This document shows, piece after piece, positions 1 through 6,457 of a stretch of DNA of 7,649 bases (positions are counted from its first letter, which is position 1; each line of letters opens with the position of its first letter). This DNA comes from Acholeplasmataceae bacterium (lineage in GTDB: Bacteria; Bacillota_I; Bacilli_A; Acholeplasmatales; Acholeplasmataceae). The notes under the pieces were generated by a model. The model worked only from the letters and a program-made list of their open reading frames with translations. It made no database searches and was not told the DNA's origin. Both the position numbers and the translations under genes were made by a program. Where the stretch lies: assembly GCA_030656435.1 (NCBI GenBank), contig JAUSOA010000014.1, positions 1-7,649 of the forward strand. Reading direction: 5' to 3'.

Positions 1-1
1 G

Positions 2-1009
2 GCTTGGGGTACTGTTTACTACTCAAATAACGATTTTAACACAGCAAGTGAACTGAGCGACCATAGCTTTACCCATGGTTATCTCGTCTATGCATCTGGA
101 GTTCTTTCGATGTATGATGATTCATTTGTTGATGATTATGGTGATATGGTATCTCTTTTACTTAACGATTATATGTATCCAAAAAAGAACGATTATGAGT
201 TTGAATACCTAAGATCCTTTGACCCTTGGGCAGGACACACTTGGGCTCACGGATTTGGTACATTTGCTGAAGGAAACAACATAGAATCCTCTAGTGAAGC
301 ACTACAATCGTGGCTTGGTGGATACCTATGGGCTTTAGAAACTGGTGATAAAGAGCTTAGAGATGCAGCTATTTATGGTTTCGCTCATGAGCTTAGCTCA
401 GCTAAAACATATATGTTTGATTATTCTGAAACTGTATTTAAAGATAAATATAGCCAGTATGCATCGGTAGCAGGTATGATTTGGGGTGGAAAATACGATT
501 ATGCAACATGGTTTGGTGCGAATCCAACATTCATCTATGGTATTCAATGGTTGCCTAATGGAGAATATTTATCCAATTATGCCGTTACTGACGATGAAAA
601 AAATAGGCTTTCAGAAATATATACCGATTACCTATCCGAAAAAAATGGAACTATCGATACTTGGTTTGCCAATATGTGGAGTATTCAAGCCTTAATTGAT
701 CCATCGATTGCACTGGGTTTATTTGATGCAAATAAGATCTTAACTGATGATTATCCAAGTGATTTATCGCAAACCTACTATCTGATTCATGGGTTAAAAA
801 CAATGGGTACGAAAACTTCATCTTATATCATGCAAATTCATCCACACGCTACATCATCTATTTATGCCAATTCTAATGGTGAGGTTTACGCAATGGTTTG
901 GAATGCTAGTGATAAAGAAGAAAAAGTAACATTTGTGAGTTCGACTGGAGTAACACTTCAAAAAACAGTTGCTGCAAGAAGCTTTACCTCGATAAAAATA
1001 TCAGGATAA
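2..1009 (+). CDS. GH81 endo-1,3-beta-glucanase, C-terminal part (5' end outside window)
   Basis: This gene encodes an endo-beta-1,3-glucanase (laminarinase) of glycoside hydrolase family 81, which cleaves internal beta-1,3 bonds by inversion. The frame is open from base 2 with no stop, so the Met at 110 is internal and the gene starts off the left edge; 335 residues are visible. Family hallmarks occur in the right order. The SDHSFTHGY segment at visible residues 19-27 matches the GH81 DHHFHYG motif, whose Asp is the general acid. It is followed by RSFDPWAGHTWAHGFG and then AEGNNIESSSEA (about residues 90-100), which holds the conserved catalytic-region Glu pair. After that come ELRDAAIYG and the GMIWGGKYDYATWFG block. 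The last ~75 residues look like the family's C-terminal beta-rich region. Secretion is expected, but the signal peptide is not in view. The gene ends at a hairpin shared with the convergent GH16 gene, suggesting joint glucan use. The family call is firm; the exact substrate is inferred. Confidence 0.93.
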   Translation, partial: AWGTVYYSNNDFNTASELSDHSFTHGYLVYASGVLSMYDDSFVDDYGDMVSLLLNDYMYPKKNDYEFEYLRSFDPWAGHTWAHGFGTFAEGNNIESSSEALQSWLGGYLWALETGDKELRDAAIYGFAHELSSAKTYMFDYSETVFKDKYSQYASVAGMIWGGKYDYATWFGANPTFIYGIQWLPNGEYLSNYAVTDDEKNRLSEIYTDYLSEKNGTIDTWFANMWSIQALIDPSIALGLFDANKILTDDYPSDLSQTYYLIHGLKTMGTKTSSYIMQIHPHATSSIYANSNGEVYAMVWNASDKEEKVTFVSSTGVTLQKTVAARSFTSIKISG

Positions 1010-1022
1010 CTTTATAGAATTT

Positions 1023-1051
1023 AAAAGGGCAAAATCATTTGCCCTTTTTTT
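1023..1051. terminator. Bidirectional intrinsic terminator between GH81 and GH16 genes
   Basis: An 11-bp perfect stem (AAAAGGGCAAA paired with TTTGCCCTTTT) closes a 4-nt ATCA loop. A run of seven T follows on the + strand at 1045-1051. The stem starts 14 nt after the GH81 stop. The A-rich left arm gives a T-rich tail on the - strand, so the same hairpin can also end the GH16 transcript, whose stop codon is at 1060-1062. Confidence 0.88.
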
Positions 1052-1059
1052 AGTCTTAT

Positions 1060-2208
1060 TTATTCATTTTTAGCAAATACACGTACATAATCAACTTCCA
1101 TCAATACTGGTTGTTCAAAAATAGAAAGATTAGGTAGTATATTACCATCGAAATCTCCACCAACTGCTAGATTTAAGATAATATAAAACGATTGATCAAA
1201 CGGTGCTGGATAAGCATACCCTGTTGAAGACCAGTTTGTGACTGTATGGTATAAAACATCATTAACATAAAATCTCATAACTGTTTCTTCCCATTCAACC
1301 GCATATAGATTGAAATCATTAATTGATTTTCCAGAAGTGAAACTATATGATCTAGATGTGTATCTATTATCTGGCCATGATCCACCAAAATGAATAGCAC
1401 TTGTAACTTTAAAGGGGAGTCTTCCTCTAGCTTCCATAATATCAATTTCGCCTGAGTTAGCCCAACCACCATAAACATTATCCTGAGGCATTAACCAAAA
1501 TGCTGGCCACAAGCCATCACCTGACGGAAGTTTAATGAGTGCTTCAAATCGACCATATTTTTGATTGAATGTATTTTTTGTCCAAAGTCGAGCAGATGTA
1601 TAAAATTTTCCACCAAAGGATTCATTTTTCGCTTCAATTTGAAGAATGGAGTCAATTATCTTCACATTCTGGCTTCTATAAAATTGCTGTTCATTGTTAC
1701 CCCAATTGGTTAAACCATATGCTGTACCTGTACCAAGCTGATAACCCCATTTACTTAAATCGAGTCCATTGGCATCTACTAAATCTCCTTCACCTGTAAA
1801 ATCATCACACCATGTGAGCGTATATCCTGCAAGCACAACATCACAAGAATCGTTTGCTGAAACATATAATAAAATCGTTATGGTAATAGTAACTTCAGTC
1901 TTGTTTTTATTCGAGTCAACAACGGAGTAAGTAAGTTCATAGGTACCTAATTCAAATAATATATTATTATTGATGGGTAATCCAGACAATCCTGTAATTA
2001 CAATTTGATCTGTTAAATCTCCATCCTCTAAATCAGTTGCTGTAATCGAGTCATATGGATCAAAGAAAGATCCCTTCTCTAGCGTTAAATCCTTTGCACC
2101 AAAGATCATCGGTGCTTCTCCTATTGGCTCAATACTTGGTGCTATTTCGCAACCCACAAGTATGAAGACAAGTAGAGTCGTCATTAAAATATATTTAAAT
2201 TTTTTCAT
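1060..2208 (-). CDS. GH16 laminarinase-type lipoprotein with N-terminal Ig-like domain
   Basis: This 382-residue secreted beta-glucanase of family GH16 probably hydrolyses beta-1,3 (or mixed 1,3/1,4) glucans on the outer face of the membrane. Residues 1-20 form a lipoprotein signal (MKKFKY, a hydrophobic core, lipobox LVGC), so Cys20 should be lipidated. Residues ~33-112 resemble the DUF5011/bacterial Ig-like beta-sandwich (LEDGDLTDQI, ELTYSVVDSNKN). The GH16 domain covers ~128-380. It has the NWGNNEQQFY substrate-cleft segment (168-177) and the catalytic GEIDIMEARG motif, with nucleophile E254, helper D256 and acid/base E259; the downstream NLAVGGDFDG stretch is also typical. Cys122 and Cys134 could form a disulfide at the domain entry. 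The start at 2208 is supported by GAGGAG (2214-2219) 5 nt upstream. It faces the GH81 glucanase tail to tail. The family is certain; specificity for laminarin over lichenan is inferred. Confidence 0.94.
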   Translation of the reverse strand: MKKFKYILMTTLLVFILVGCEIAPSIEPIGEAPMIFGAKDLTLEKGSFFDPYDSITATDLEDGDLTDQIVITGLSGLPINNNILFELGTYELTYSVVDSNKNKTEVTITITILLYVSANDSCDVVLAGYTLTWCDDFTGEGDLVDANGLDLSKWGYQLGTGTAYGLTNWGNNEQQFYRSQNVKIIDSILQIEAKNESFGGKFYTSARLWTKNTFNQKYGRFEALIKLPSGDGLWPAFWLMPQDNVYGGWANSGEIDIMEARGRLPFKVTSAIHFGGSWPDNRYTSRSYSFTSGKSINDFNLYAVEWEETVMRFYVNDVLYHTVTNWSSTGYAYPAPFDQSFYIILNLAVGGDFDGNILPNLSIFEQPVLMEVDYVRVFAKNE

Positions 2209-2359
2209 TTTTTCTCCTCAAATTCTTTATTCTTGGCTATTATTAACCTCTAGCCTTTTATATTTTACACGATTTTCCTTATTTTTGATGGTTATTCGCA
2301 AAAATCATATATAATTTAAATAAAGTTACGATAAAAATCATATAAGTGAGGTTTCTAAA
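2209..2359. promoter_or_regulatory. Divergent intergenic region upstream of GH16 and guaD
   Basis: This is a 151-bp AT-rich spacer between two genes that start in opposite directions, so it must carry both promoters unless they are read from elsewhere. The rightward promoter is described separately. For the leftward GH16 gene, AT-rich -10-like hexamers exist (TAAAAT at 2262-2267 and TATAAA at 2257-2262 on the - strand), but no convincing -35 box stands at the right distance, so its promoter stays unassigned. A short inverted repeat, GGCTA (2235-2239) and TAGCC (2251-2255) with an 11-nt centre, lies in the GH16 leader. It could be an operator, though 5-bp arms are weak evidence. Confidence 0.5.
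2285..2315 (+). promoter_or_regulatory. Candidate sigma-70/SigA promoter for guaD
   Basis: A perfect -10 box, TATAAT, lies at 2310-2315. A -35-like TTGATG (4 of 6 consensus bases) lies at 2285-2290, with a 19-nt spacer that is longer than the optimal 17. The -10 is about 45 nt ahead of the ATG at 2360, leaving a short leader that contains the ribosome site. The region is so AT-rich that a chance -10 is possible. Confidence 0.45.
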
Positions 2360-2845
2360 ATGTACAATGACCAAATCATCAAAGAAGTCATGAGGAAAGC
2401 TTTAGAACATGCCAAAACAACTATGAATGAGGATATTGGTGGACCATTTGGTGCTGCAATTATTGACCAAGATGGAAAAATACTTGCGATTTCCTCGAAT
2501 ACAGTTTTAAGGGATCACGATGCAAGTGCGCATGCTGAGATGAATGCGATACGTATGGCAGGCGAAAATAAGGGTACACACGATCTTTTCGGATGTACGC
2601 TCATAACAACTACTTATCCTTGTCCGATGTGTCTAAGCGCTGCTATATGGGCAAATATCAAGCATGTTATTTATGGGTGTAACCCATCCGATGCAGAGCA
2701 CATCGGTTTTAGAGATGATTTTATCTACAGGTTTATTCAAGGTCATCAAAAGGATCAAAAGATTATGACGTTAAATCAAATGTGTAGAGAAGAATGTCTT
2801 CCACTATTTGAGGAATATAAAAAGAAAGAAAAAATTATCTATTAA
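2360..2845 (+). CDS. guaD: Guanine deaminase (cytidine deaminase-fold, GuaD-like)
   Basis: This 161-residue cytoplasmic zinc deaminase probably converts guanine to xanthine and ammonia. The length is typical of the small bacterial guanine deaminases of the CDA fold (B. subtilis GuaD type), not the large amidohydrolase type. It carries DIGGPFGAAI near residues 25-34, the zinc/proton-shuttle motif HAE at 58-60, and PCPMC at 87-91, which supplies the two zinc cysteines. AEHIGFRDDFIY (112-123) resembles the AEAGFDDSFIY stretch typical of GuaD and argues against a TadA tRNA deaminase or a riboflavin deaminase. GTGAGG at 2346-2351 is a ribosome site 8 nt before the ATG. It is a single-gene transcript closed by a strong hairpin and converges on the ygeW/ygeY operon, consistent with purine breakdown. 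Another nucleobase or nucleoside as substrate cannot be excluded. Confidence 0.85.
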   Translation: MYNDQIIKEVMRKALEHAKTTMNEDIGGPFGAAIIDQDGKILAISSNTVLRDHDASAHAEMNAIRMAGENKGTHDLFGCTLITTTYPCPMCLSAAIWANIKHVIYGCNPSDAEHIGFRDDFIYRFIQGHQKDQKIMTLNQMCREECLPLFEEYKKKEKIIY

Positions 2846-2850
2846 GAATA

Positions 2851-2884
2851 AGAAGCCAGCTCAATCGAGCTGGCTTCTCTTTTT
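2851..2884. terminator. Strong intrinsic terminator shared by guaD and the ygeW operon
   Basis: A 12-bp perfect GC-containing stem (AGAAGCCAGCTC with GAGCTGGCTTCT) encloses a 4-nt AATC loop, followed by C and five T at 2880-2884 on the + strand. It begins 5 nt after the guaD stop and ends just before the ygeW stop codon at 2889-2891. On the - strand the sequence past the stem (TCTTATTCTTAATAG) is only moderately T-rich. It is therefore best as a guaD terminator and plausible in the other direction. Confidence 0.9.
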
Positions 2885-2888
2885 ATCT

Positions 2889-3872
2889 TTATTTGTTTCC
2901 CATTGTCATTGCCATTACTGCTTTTGCAGTATGGAGTCTATTTTCTGCTTCCTGATAGACAATAGAATGAGGTCCATCAATGACTGAGTCTTCTACCTCA
3001 TTGCCTCGATCTGCAGGAAGTGCATGCATGTAATATACATTAGGACTTGCAAGCTTCATCATTTCTTCTGTACACTTCCATCCCTTATAGGATTCTAATA
3101 GATCATCAACAACTGCTGTAGATTGATTATTGACCCAACTACCCCAGTTTTTTGGAATGACGATATCAGCATTTTTAAATGCTTCTTCCATATCATGTGT
3201 GATTCTAAAGGATCCGCCATTCTCTTGGGCGTTTTTCTTCGCCTTTTCAATTGCCCATGTGGGTAGATCGTAGCCCTTTGGATACGCTAGTGTGACATCC
3301 ATTTGATATCTAGGGAATAATAGGATTTGAGTGAGTGGCACACTGATAGGCTTTTTATGACTTTTCGCATAAGCCCAAATAATGGAAACCTTCAAATTCT
3401 TTGTGGATTTTGTGACCTCTTGAATGGTCATTAGATCCGCTAACCCCTGCATTGGATGGAAAAGATCACATTGCAAATTCATAATTGGCACTGTAGAGTT
3501 TGCAGCCATTTCTCTTAAATACTTATTACCGACTTCCCAAAAACAATTTCTGCAGGCAATACCATGCCCATAGGAGCTTAGAATGGTTGCCGTATCCTTT
3601 GCACTTTCACCATGAGAGATTTGCATCATTGAAGTATCTAGAAATGTTGCATGTCCTCCTAGGTGTGCAAGTCCTGCTTCCATGGAATTTCTTGTTCTTG
3701 TTGATTGTTCGAAAAACATTAAAAACGCAGTCTTATTGGTTAAATAAGGTGTTGGTTCATTGTTTAAAAACTTTCTTTTCAATTCCTTTGATACTTCGAG
3801 TAGCTTATCAATTTCTTCTTTTTTCCATTCTTCTAATGTGATAAAGTGTCTTCCCTTAAATAGTGGTTCCAT
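2889..3872 (-). CDS. ygeW: YgeW-like knotted carbamoyltransferase
   Basis: This 327-residue member of the aspartate/ornithine transcarbamoylase superfamily transfers, or in reverse phosphorolyses, a carbamoyl group. The carbamoyl-phosphate site is intact: STRTR (57-61), HPMQ (139-142) and HALP (283-286). QISHGES, NLQCDLFHP, IIWAYAKSHKKPISVP (164-179) and MDVTLAYPKGYDL match the orphan YgeW family of E. coli. The ISVP loop is the feature that accompanies the trefoil knot seen in YgeW and acetyl/succinylornithine transcarbamoylases. It is clearly shorter than E. coli YgeW (nearly 400 residues), and its end (NEVEDSVIDGPHSIVYQEAENRLHTAKA in pieces) looks more like ordinary OTC/ATC. The AGGAG ribosome site at 3880-3884 overlaps the ygeY stop, 11 nt upstream, and this is the last gene of the operon. 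The native substrate is unknown; ureido products of purine catabolism are inferred. Generic annotation as ornithine carbamoyltransferase is probably misleading. Confidence 0.85.
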   Translation of the reverse strand: MEPLFKGRHFITLEEWKKEEIDKLLEVSKELKRKFLNNEPTPYLTNKTAFLMFFEQSTRTRNSMEAGLAHLGGHATFLDTSMMQISHGESAKDTATILSSYGHGIACRNCFWEVGNKYLREMAANSTVPIMNLQCDLFHPMQGLADLMTIQEVTKSTKNLKVSIIWAYAKSHKKPISVPLTQILLFPRYQMDVTLAYPKGYDLPTWAIEKAKKNAQENGGSFRITHDMEEAFKNADIVIPKNWGSWVNNQSTAVVDDLLESYKGWKCTEEMMKLASPNVYYMHALPADRGNEVEDSVIDGPHSIVYQEAENRLHTAKAVMAMTMGNK

Positions 3873-3883
3873 TTTTATTCTCC

Positions 3884-5095
3884 TTATTTGAGTTCATTTA
3901 GATAAACGAGTGGTATTGCTGCATACATTGCACATGCTTCAATTAAATCCTTTTTGAATGTTTTTTCATTGGGTGCGTGTGCTTCTTCTTCGTGACCAGG
4001 ACCAAATCCGATGCATGGTATTTTATATCTTCCCATGATGGAAACACCATTGGTAGAAAATGTCCATTTGTCAACGATTGGCTGTTTCTTAAATAGATTT
4101 TTATAGCTTTCAATTAAGGATTGACAGACGACATGGTTTTCCTCTAGAACCCATGTTGGAAAATAACAATCCGTAGGGTAGCTTAATCCTGTATAGGATG
4201 GCTTCTCATAGGTATACATTTCAACGGTGGCGTTTGCTTGAATCACTGATGGTAATTTTCTAATTTCTTCGAGTGCTGATAAATAGGTTTCTCCCTTTGT
4301 AAGTCTTCTATCAATGGATATTGAGCAAGAATCAGCAACTGCGCATCTTGATGGAGAAGTAAAAAATATTTCACTCACTGTCATGGTTCCTTTTCCTAAG
4401 AAATCATCATGCTTTAAATGATGATTCAGCTCTTGAACCTCAAGGAGTATAGGTGCCATCTTAAAGATTGCGTTATCTCCTCTTTCTGGTGCACTACCAT
4501 GGCAGCTAATTCCAGAAGTAGATACCTTGATTTCCATACGACCTCGATGACCTCGGTAAATTCTACATGATGTTGGCTCAGTAATAACGACAAATTCAGG
4601 TTTAACTAAATCTTTATCGATAATATATTGCCAGCAAAGTCCGTCACAGTCCTCTTCTTGAACGGTTGCTGTGATGAGTAAGGTGTAATCATCTTCTAGC
4701 CTTAAATCCTTAATGATTTTACCAGCATAGACCATCGAAGCCATACCACCTTCTTGGTCACTAGTTCCTCTACCACCAATGGTTTCTTCATCTTCATAGC
4801 CTTCATATGGATCAAAGGTCCAATTTTTGATTTCACCGATACCAACAGTATCTATATGTCCATCCATTGCGATGATATGCTTGCCATGACCGATTTGTCC
4901 AAATAGATTTCCCATAGGGTCTGTCGTTACCGAATCAAAGCCGACATGAATCATTTCTGCTTTGATTCGTTCAATCACCTTTTTTTCATCTGAGGATTCA
5001 CTAGGTATTCTAACCATATCTCGTAGGAACTTTGTCATGTCCTTCTCATAGAAATGCGCTTTTTTTAAGATTTCATCAAATGGAATCTTTCTCAT
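3884..5095 (-). CDS. ygeY: YgeY-family selenium metabolism-linked M20 metallohydrolase
   Basis: This 403-residue cytoplasmic di-zinc hydrolase belongs to the M20/ArgE/DapE superfamily, and its length matches the YgeY family. The metal and catalytic set is complete: H80 and D82 in MDGHIDTVG, bridging D113 in GRGTSDQEGG, catalytic/metal E147-E148 in VQEED, E173 in ITEPTS, and H373 in EEEAHAPNEK. The dimerisation-domain motif SCHGSAPERGDNA (197-209) contributes the conserved H199. YgeY proteins lie in the E. coli ygeW-ygeX-ygeY purine/selenium cluster. They probably cleave an amide or ureido bond of a carbamoylated amino acid, but the exact reaction is not established by this sequence. The start codon overlaps the upstream PLP gene's TGA by 4 nt (ATGA), which implies translational coupling; GAGG sits about 9 nt before the ATG. 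Alternative readings are succinyl-diaminopimelate desuccinylase or acetylornithine deacetylase, but the neighbouring ygeW favours YgeY. Confidence 0.9.
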   Translation of the reverse strand: MRKIPFDEILKKAHFYEKDMTKFLRDMVRIPSESSDEKKVIERIKAEMIHVGFDSVTTDPMGNLFGQIGHGKHIIAMDGHIDTVGIGEIKNWTFDPYEGYEDEETIGGRGTSDQEGGMASMVYAGKIIKDLRLEDDYTLLITATVQEEDCDGLCWQYIIDKDLVKPEFVVITEPTSCRIYRGHRGRMEIKVSTSGISCHGSAPERGDNAIFKMAPILLEVQELNHHLKHDDFLGKGTMTVSEIFFTSPSRCAVADSCSISIDRRLTKGETYLSALEEIRKLPSVIQANATVEMYTYEKPSYTGLSYPTDCYFPTWVLEENHVVCQSLIESYKNLFKKQPIVDKWTFSTNGVSIMGRYKIPCIGFGPGHEEEAHAPNEKTFKKDLIEACAMYAAIPLVYLNELK

Positions 5096-6456
5096 ATTTT
5101 TTTACCTCGTTTTTCAATAATCAATTGGTCGTAGCCTTCGATTTTTTTATACTCATTATCCCAAAATTCCATATGTCTCATTTGATTTAAGTAGTTCATG
5201 GAATAACCGAACTTCAGCCAATCCAATTCCTTTTGTTTAAATAATCTTTCCTTTTTTTCCATCGTTCTTAAATCATCAATGTGATTGGTATCAGCATTTA
5301 AGAAAATGTCCTTGAACCATCTTTTTAAGACGAAATCTTGAGTTTCTAATTCTCTTCTTTCTAAATCCTCGATGACGGAGTGATAGCGATCAAAGCCATC
5401 TGTAGCAATCGTAAGCACGTTATCGTTTGCTCCAAGATGCAGGTATTTCGCCATCTTAATTGCACCGATAATATTGCATATGGTCGATACTCCAAATAAG
5501 CCCTTTAGTGCATTTGCTTGAGGAAGCGGAACTCCAAACTCATGAAGCACATGAGGAGCATCCTGAATTACCTTTAAGCCTCTAACCGATTCTTCATCTT
5601 TAATTAGGCAAATAAAGTCAGTTGTTAAAACATTGTGAATTAAAGTGCACATTTTATCACCAATACCCTCAATGCGATGCTGCCCTCTTCCTCCATTCAT
5701 TAACGTCGAGCATTCATATGGCTCTAAAGCAACAATCTTTGCTTCAGGAAATGCCTCTTTAATTTGATCTCCAGCTCCGAGTGTTCCAGCGCTTCCTGGC
5801 GCTGAAGTGAAGCAAGCAATTCTTCCGTTTCCAATCCCTTTGACGGCTTCAATGGCACTATGGCCTGTCACATGACGATGGAACCTGTAGTTAGGGAGCA
5901 ATTCAAATTGAGCGAGTGAACGGTAGTTCGGATTTTTTTTCAGTTCGTATGTTCTTTCTAATGTCAAAATAACATCGGATTCAGTCCCTGGCGTTAAATC
6001 AAGCTTTGCTCCATATTTTTGAATACGGTCGTAACGCTCTTTACTCATGTTATCTGGCATGATGACGATTGAATCAAATTTCATTAAGTTACAAATATAG
6101 GAAACACCGATACCAAAATTGCCTGTTGAAGGACCTAAAATCGTGTGTTTTCCAGGAATAATTTCTTTATCAACACAGCCTTCTATTAGGGTTGAATAGG
6201 CAGGTCCTACCTTATGAGAACCCGATGGAAAATATGCTCCAAGCATAACGATGATGTTGGCATCGACACCTGTAAGTTCTTTTGGTAATACGATTTTATT
6301 GACAACTCCTTGATCATTTTTCCAATTGATATTGAAAAGATTCATGGGGTCAAGTTCATCTTTTTTCGCAAGTAATGCTTTTTTTCTGATGGCTGGATCA
6401 ATATGCTCAGGATGAAGCATCTCATCATAAGTAGGTCCAAATGGTACGATTGACAT
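5092..6456 (-). CDS. Fold-type II PLP-dependent enzyme, cysteine-synthase-like, with C-terminal extension
   Basis: This 454-residue pyridoxal-phosphate enzyme of the tryptophan synthase beta/cysteine synthase superfamily has an unknown reaction, most likely a beta-elimination or beta-replacement on an amino acid. Numbering from the chosen start, the PLP lysine is K82 in SGSHKVGPAY, the substrate-carboxylate loop is PSTGNFG (109-115), and the phosphate-binding loop is SAPGSAGTLGAG (218-229). The fold ends near TIATDGFDRY (350-359), followed by a charged, mostly helical extension of about 95 residues. It lacks the DESKRFGLNAFK-type active site of E. coli YgeX (diaminopropionate ammonia-lyase), so it is not a plain YgeX. 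The start at 6456 (MSIVPFGPTY) is preferred because AAGGAG (6466-6471) lies 9 nt upstream and leaves only 1 nt after the previous stop. An ATG at 6477 would add 7 residues (MKKEKNN), has no ribosome site, and would overlap the previous gene by 20 nt. The family is certain; the function is open. Confidence 0.85.
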   Translation of the reverse strand: MSIVPFGPTYDEMLHPEHIDPAIRKKALLAKKDELDPMNLFNINWKNDQGVVNKIVLPKELTGVDANIIVMLGAYFPSGSHKVGPAYSTLIEGCVDKEIIPGKHTILGPSTGNFGIGVSYICNLMKFDSIVIMPDNMSKERYDRIQKYGAKLDLTPGTESDVILTLERTYELKKNPNYRSLAQFELLPNYRFHRHVTGHSAIEAVKGIGNGRIACFTSAPGSAGTLGAGDQIKEAFPEAKIVALEPYECSTLMNGGRGQHRIEGIGDKMCTLIHNVLTTDFICLIKDEESVRGLKVIQDAPHVLHEFGVPLPQANALKGLFGVSTICNIIGAIKMAKYLHLGANDNVLTIATDGFDRYHSVIEDLERRELETQDFVLKRWFKDIFLNADTNHIDDLRTMEKKERLFKQKELDWLKFGYSMNYLNQMRHMEFWDNEYKKIEGYDQLIIEKRGKKI

Positions 6457-6457
6457 G

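Noticed and set aside
110..112. ATG at 110 as the start of the GH81 gene
   Set aside because: The same frame is open to the left edge and encodes the catalytic DHSFTHGY motif upstream of this Met, so the Met is internal.
2257..2267. Specific -10 box for the GH16 promoter
   Set aside because: TAAAAT and TATAAA are present, but neither has a recognisable -35 at 16-19 nt, and such hexamers are expected by chance in this AT-rich stretch.
2209..2359. Riboswitch or small RNA in the divergent spacer
   Set aside because: No stable hairpin set or conserved riboswitch core is visible. The leaders are short and AT-rich, and the only pairing is a 5-bp inverted repeat.
3500..3841. 113-codon + strand open frame inside ygeW
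   Set aside because: It is antisense to a well-conserved carbamoyltransferase, shows no recognisable motif, and has no promoter or ribosome site.
5092..6456. Identity as YgeX (2,3-diaminopropionate ammonia-lyase)
   Set aside because: The lysine motif is SGSHK rather than the GLNAFK-type of YgeX, the substrate loop is PSTGNFG rather than TDGNHG, and the protein is longer.
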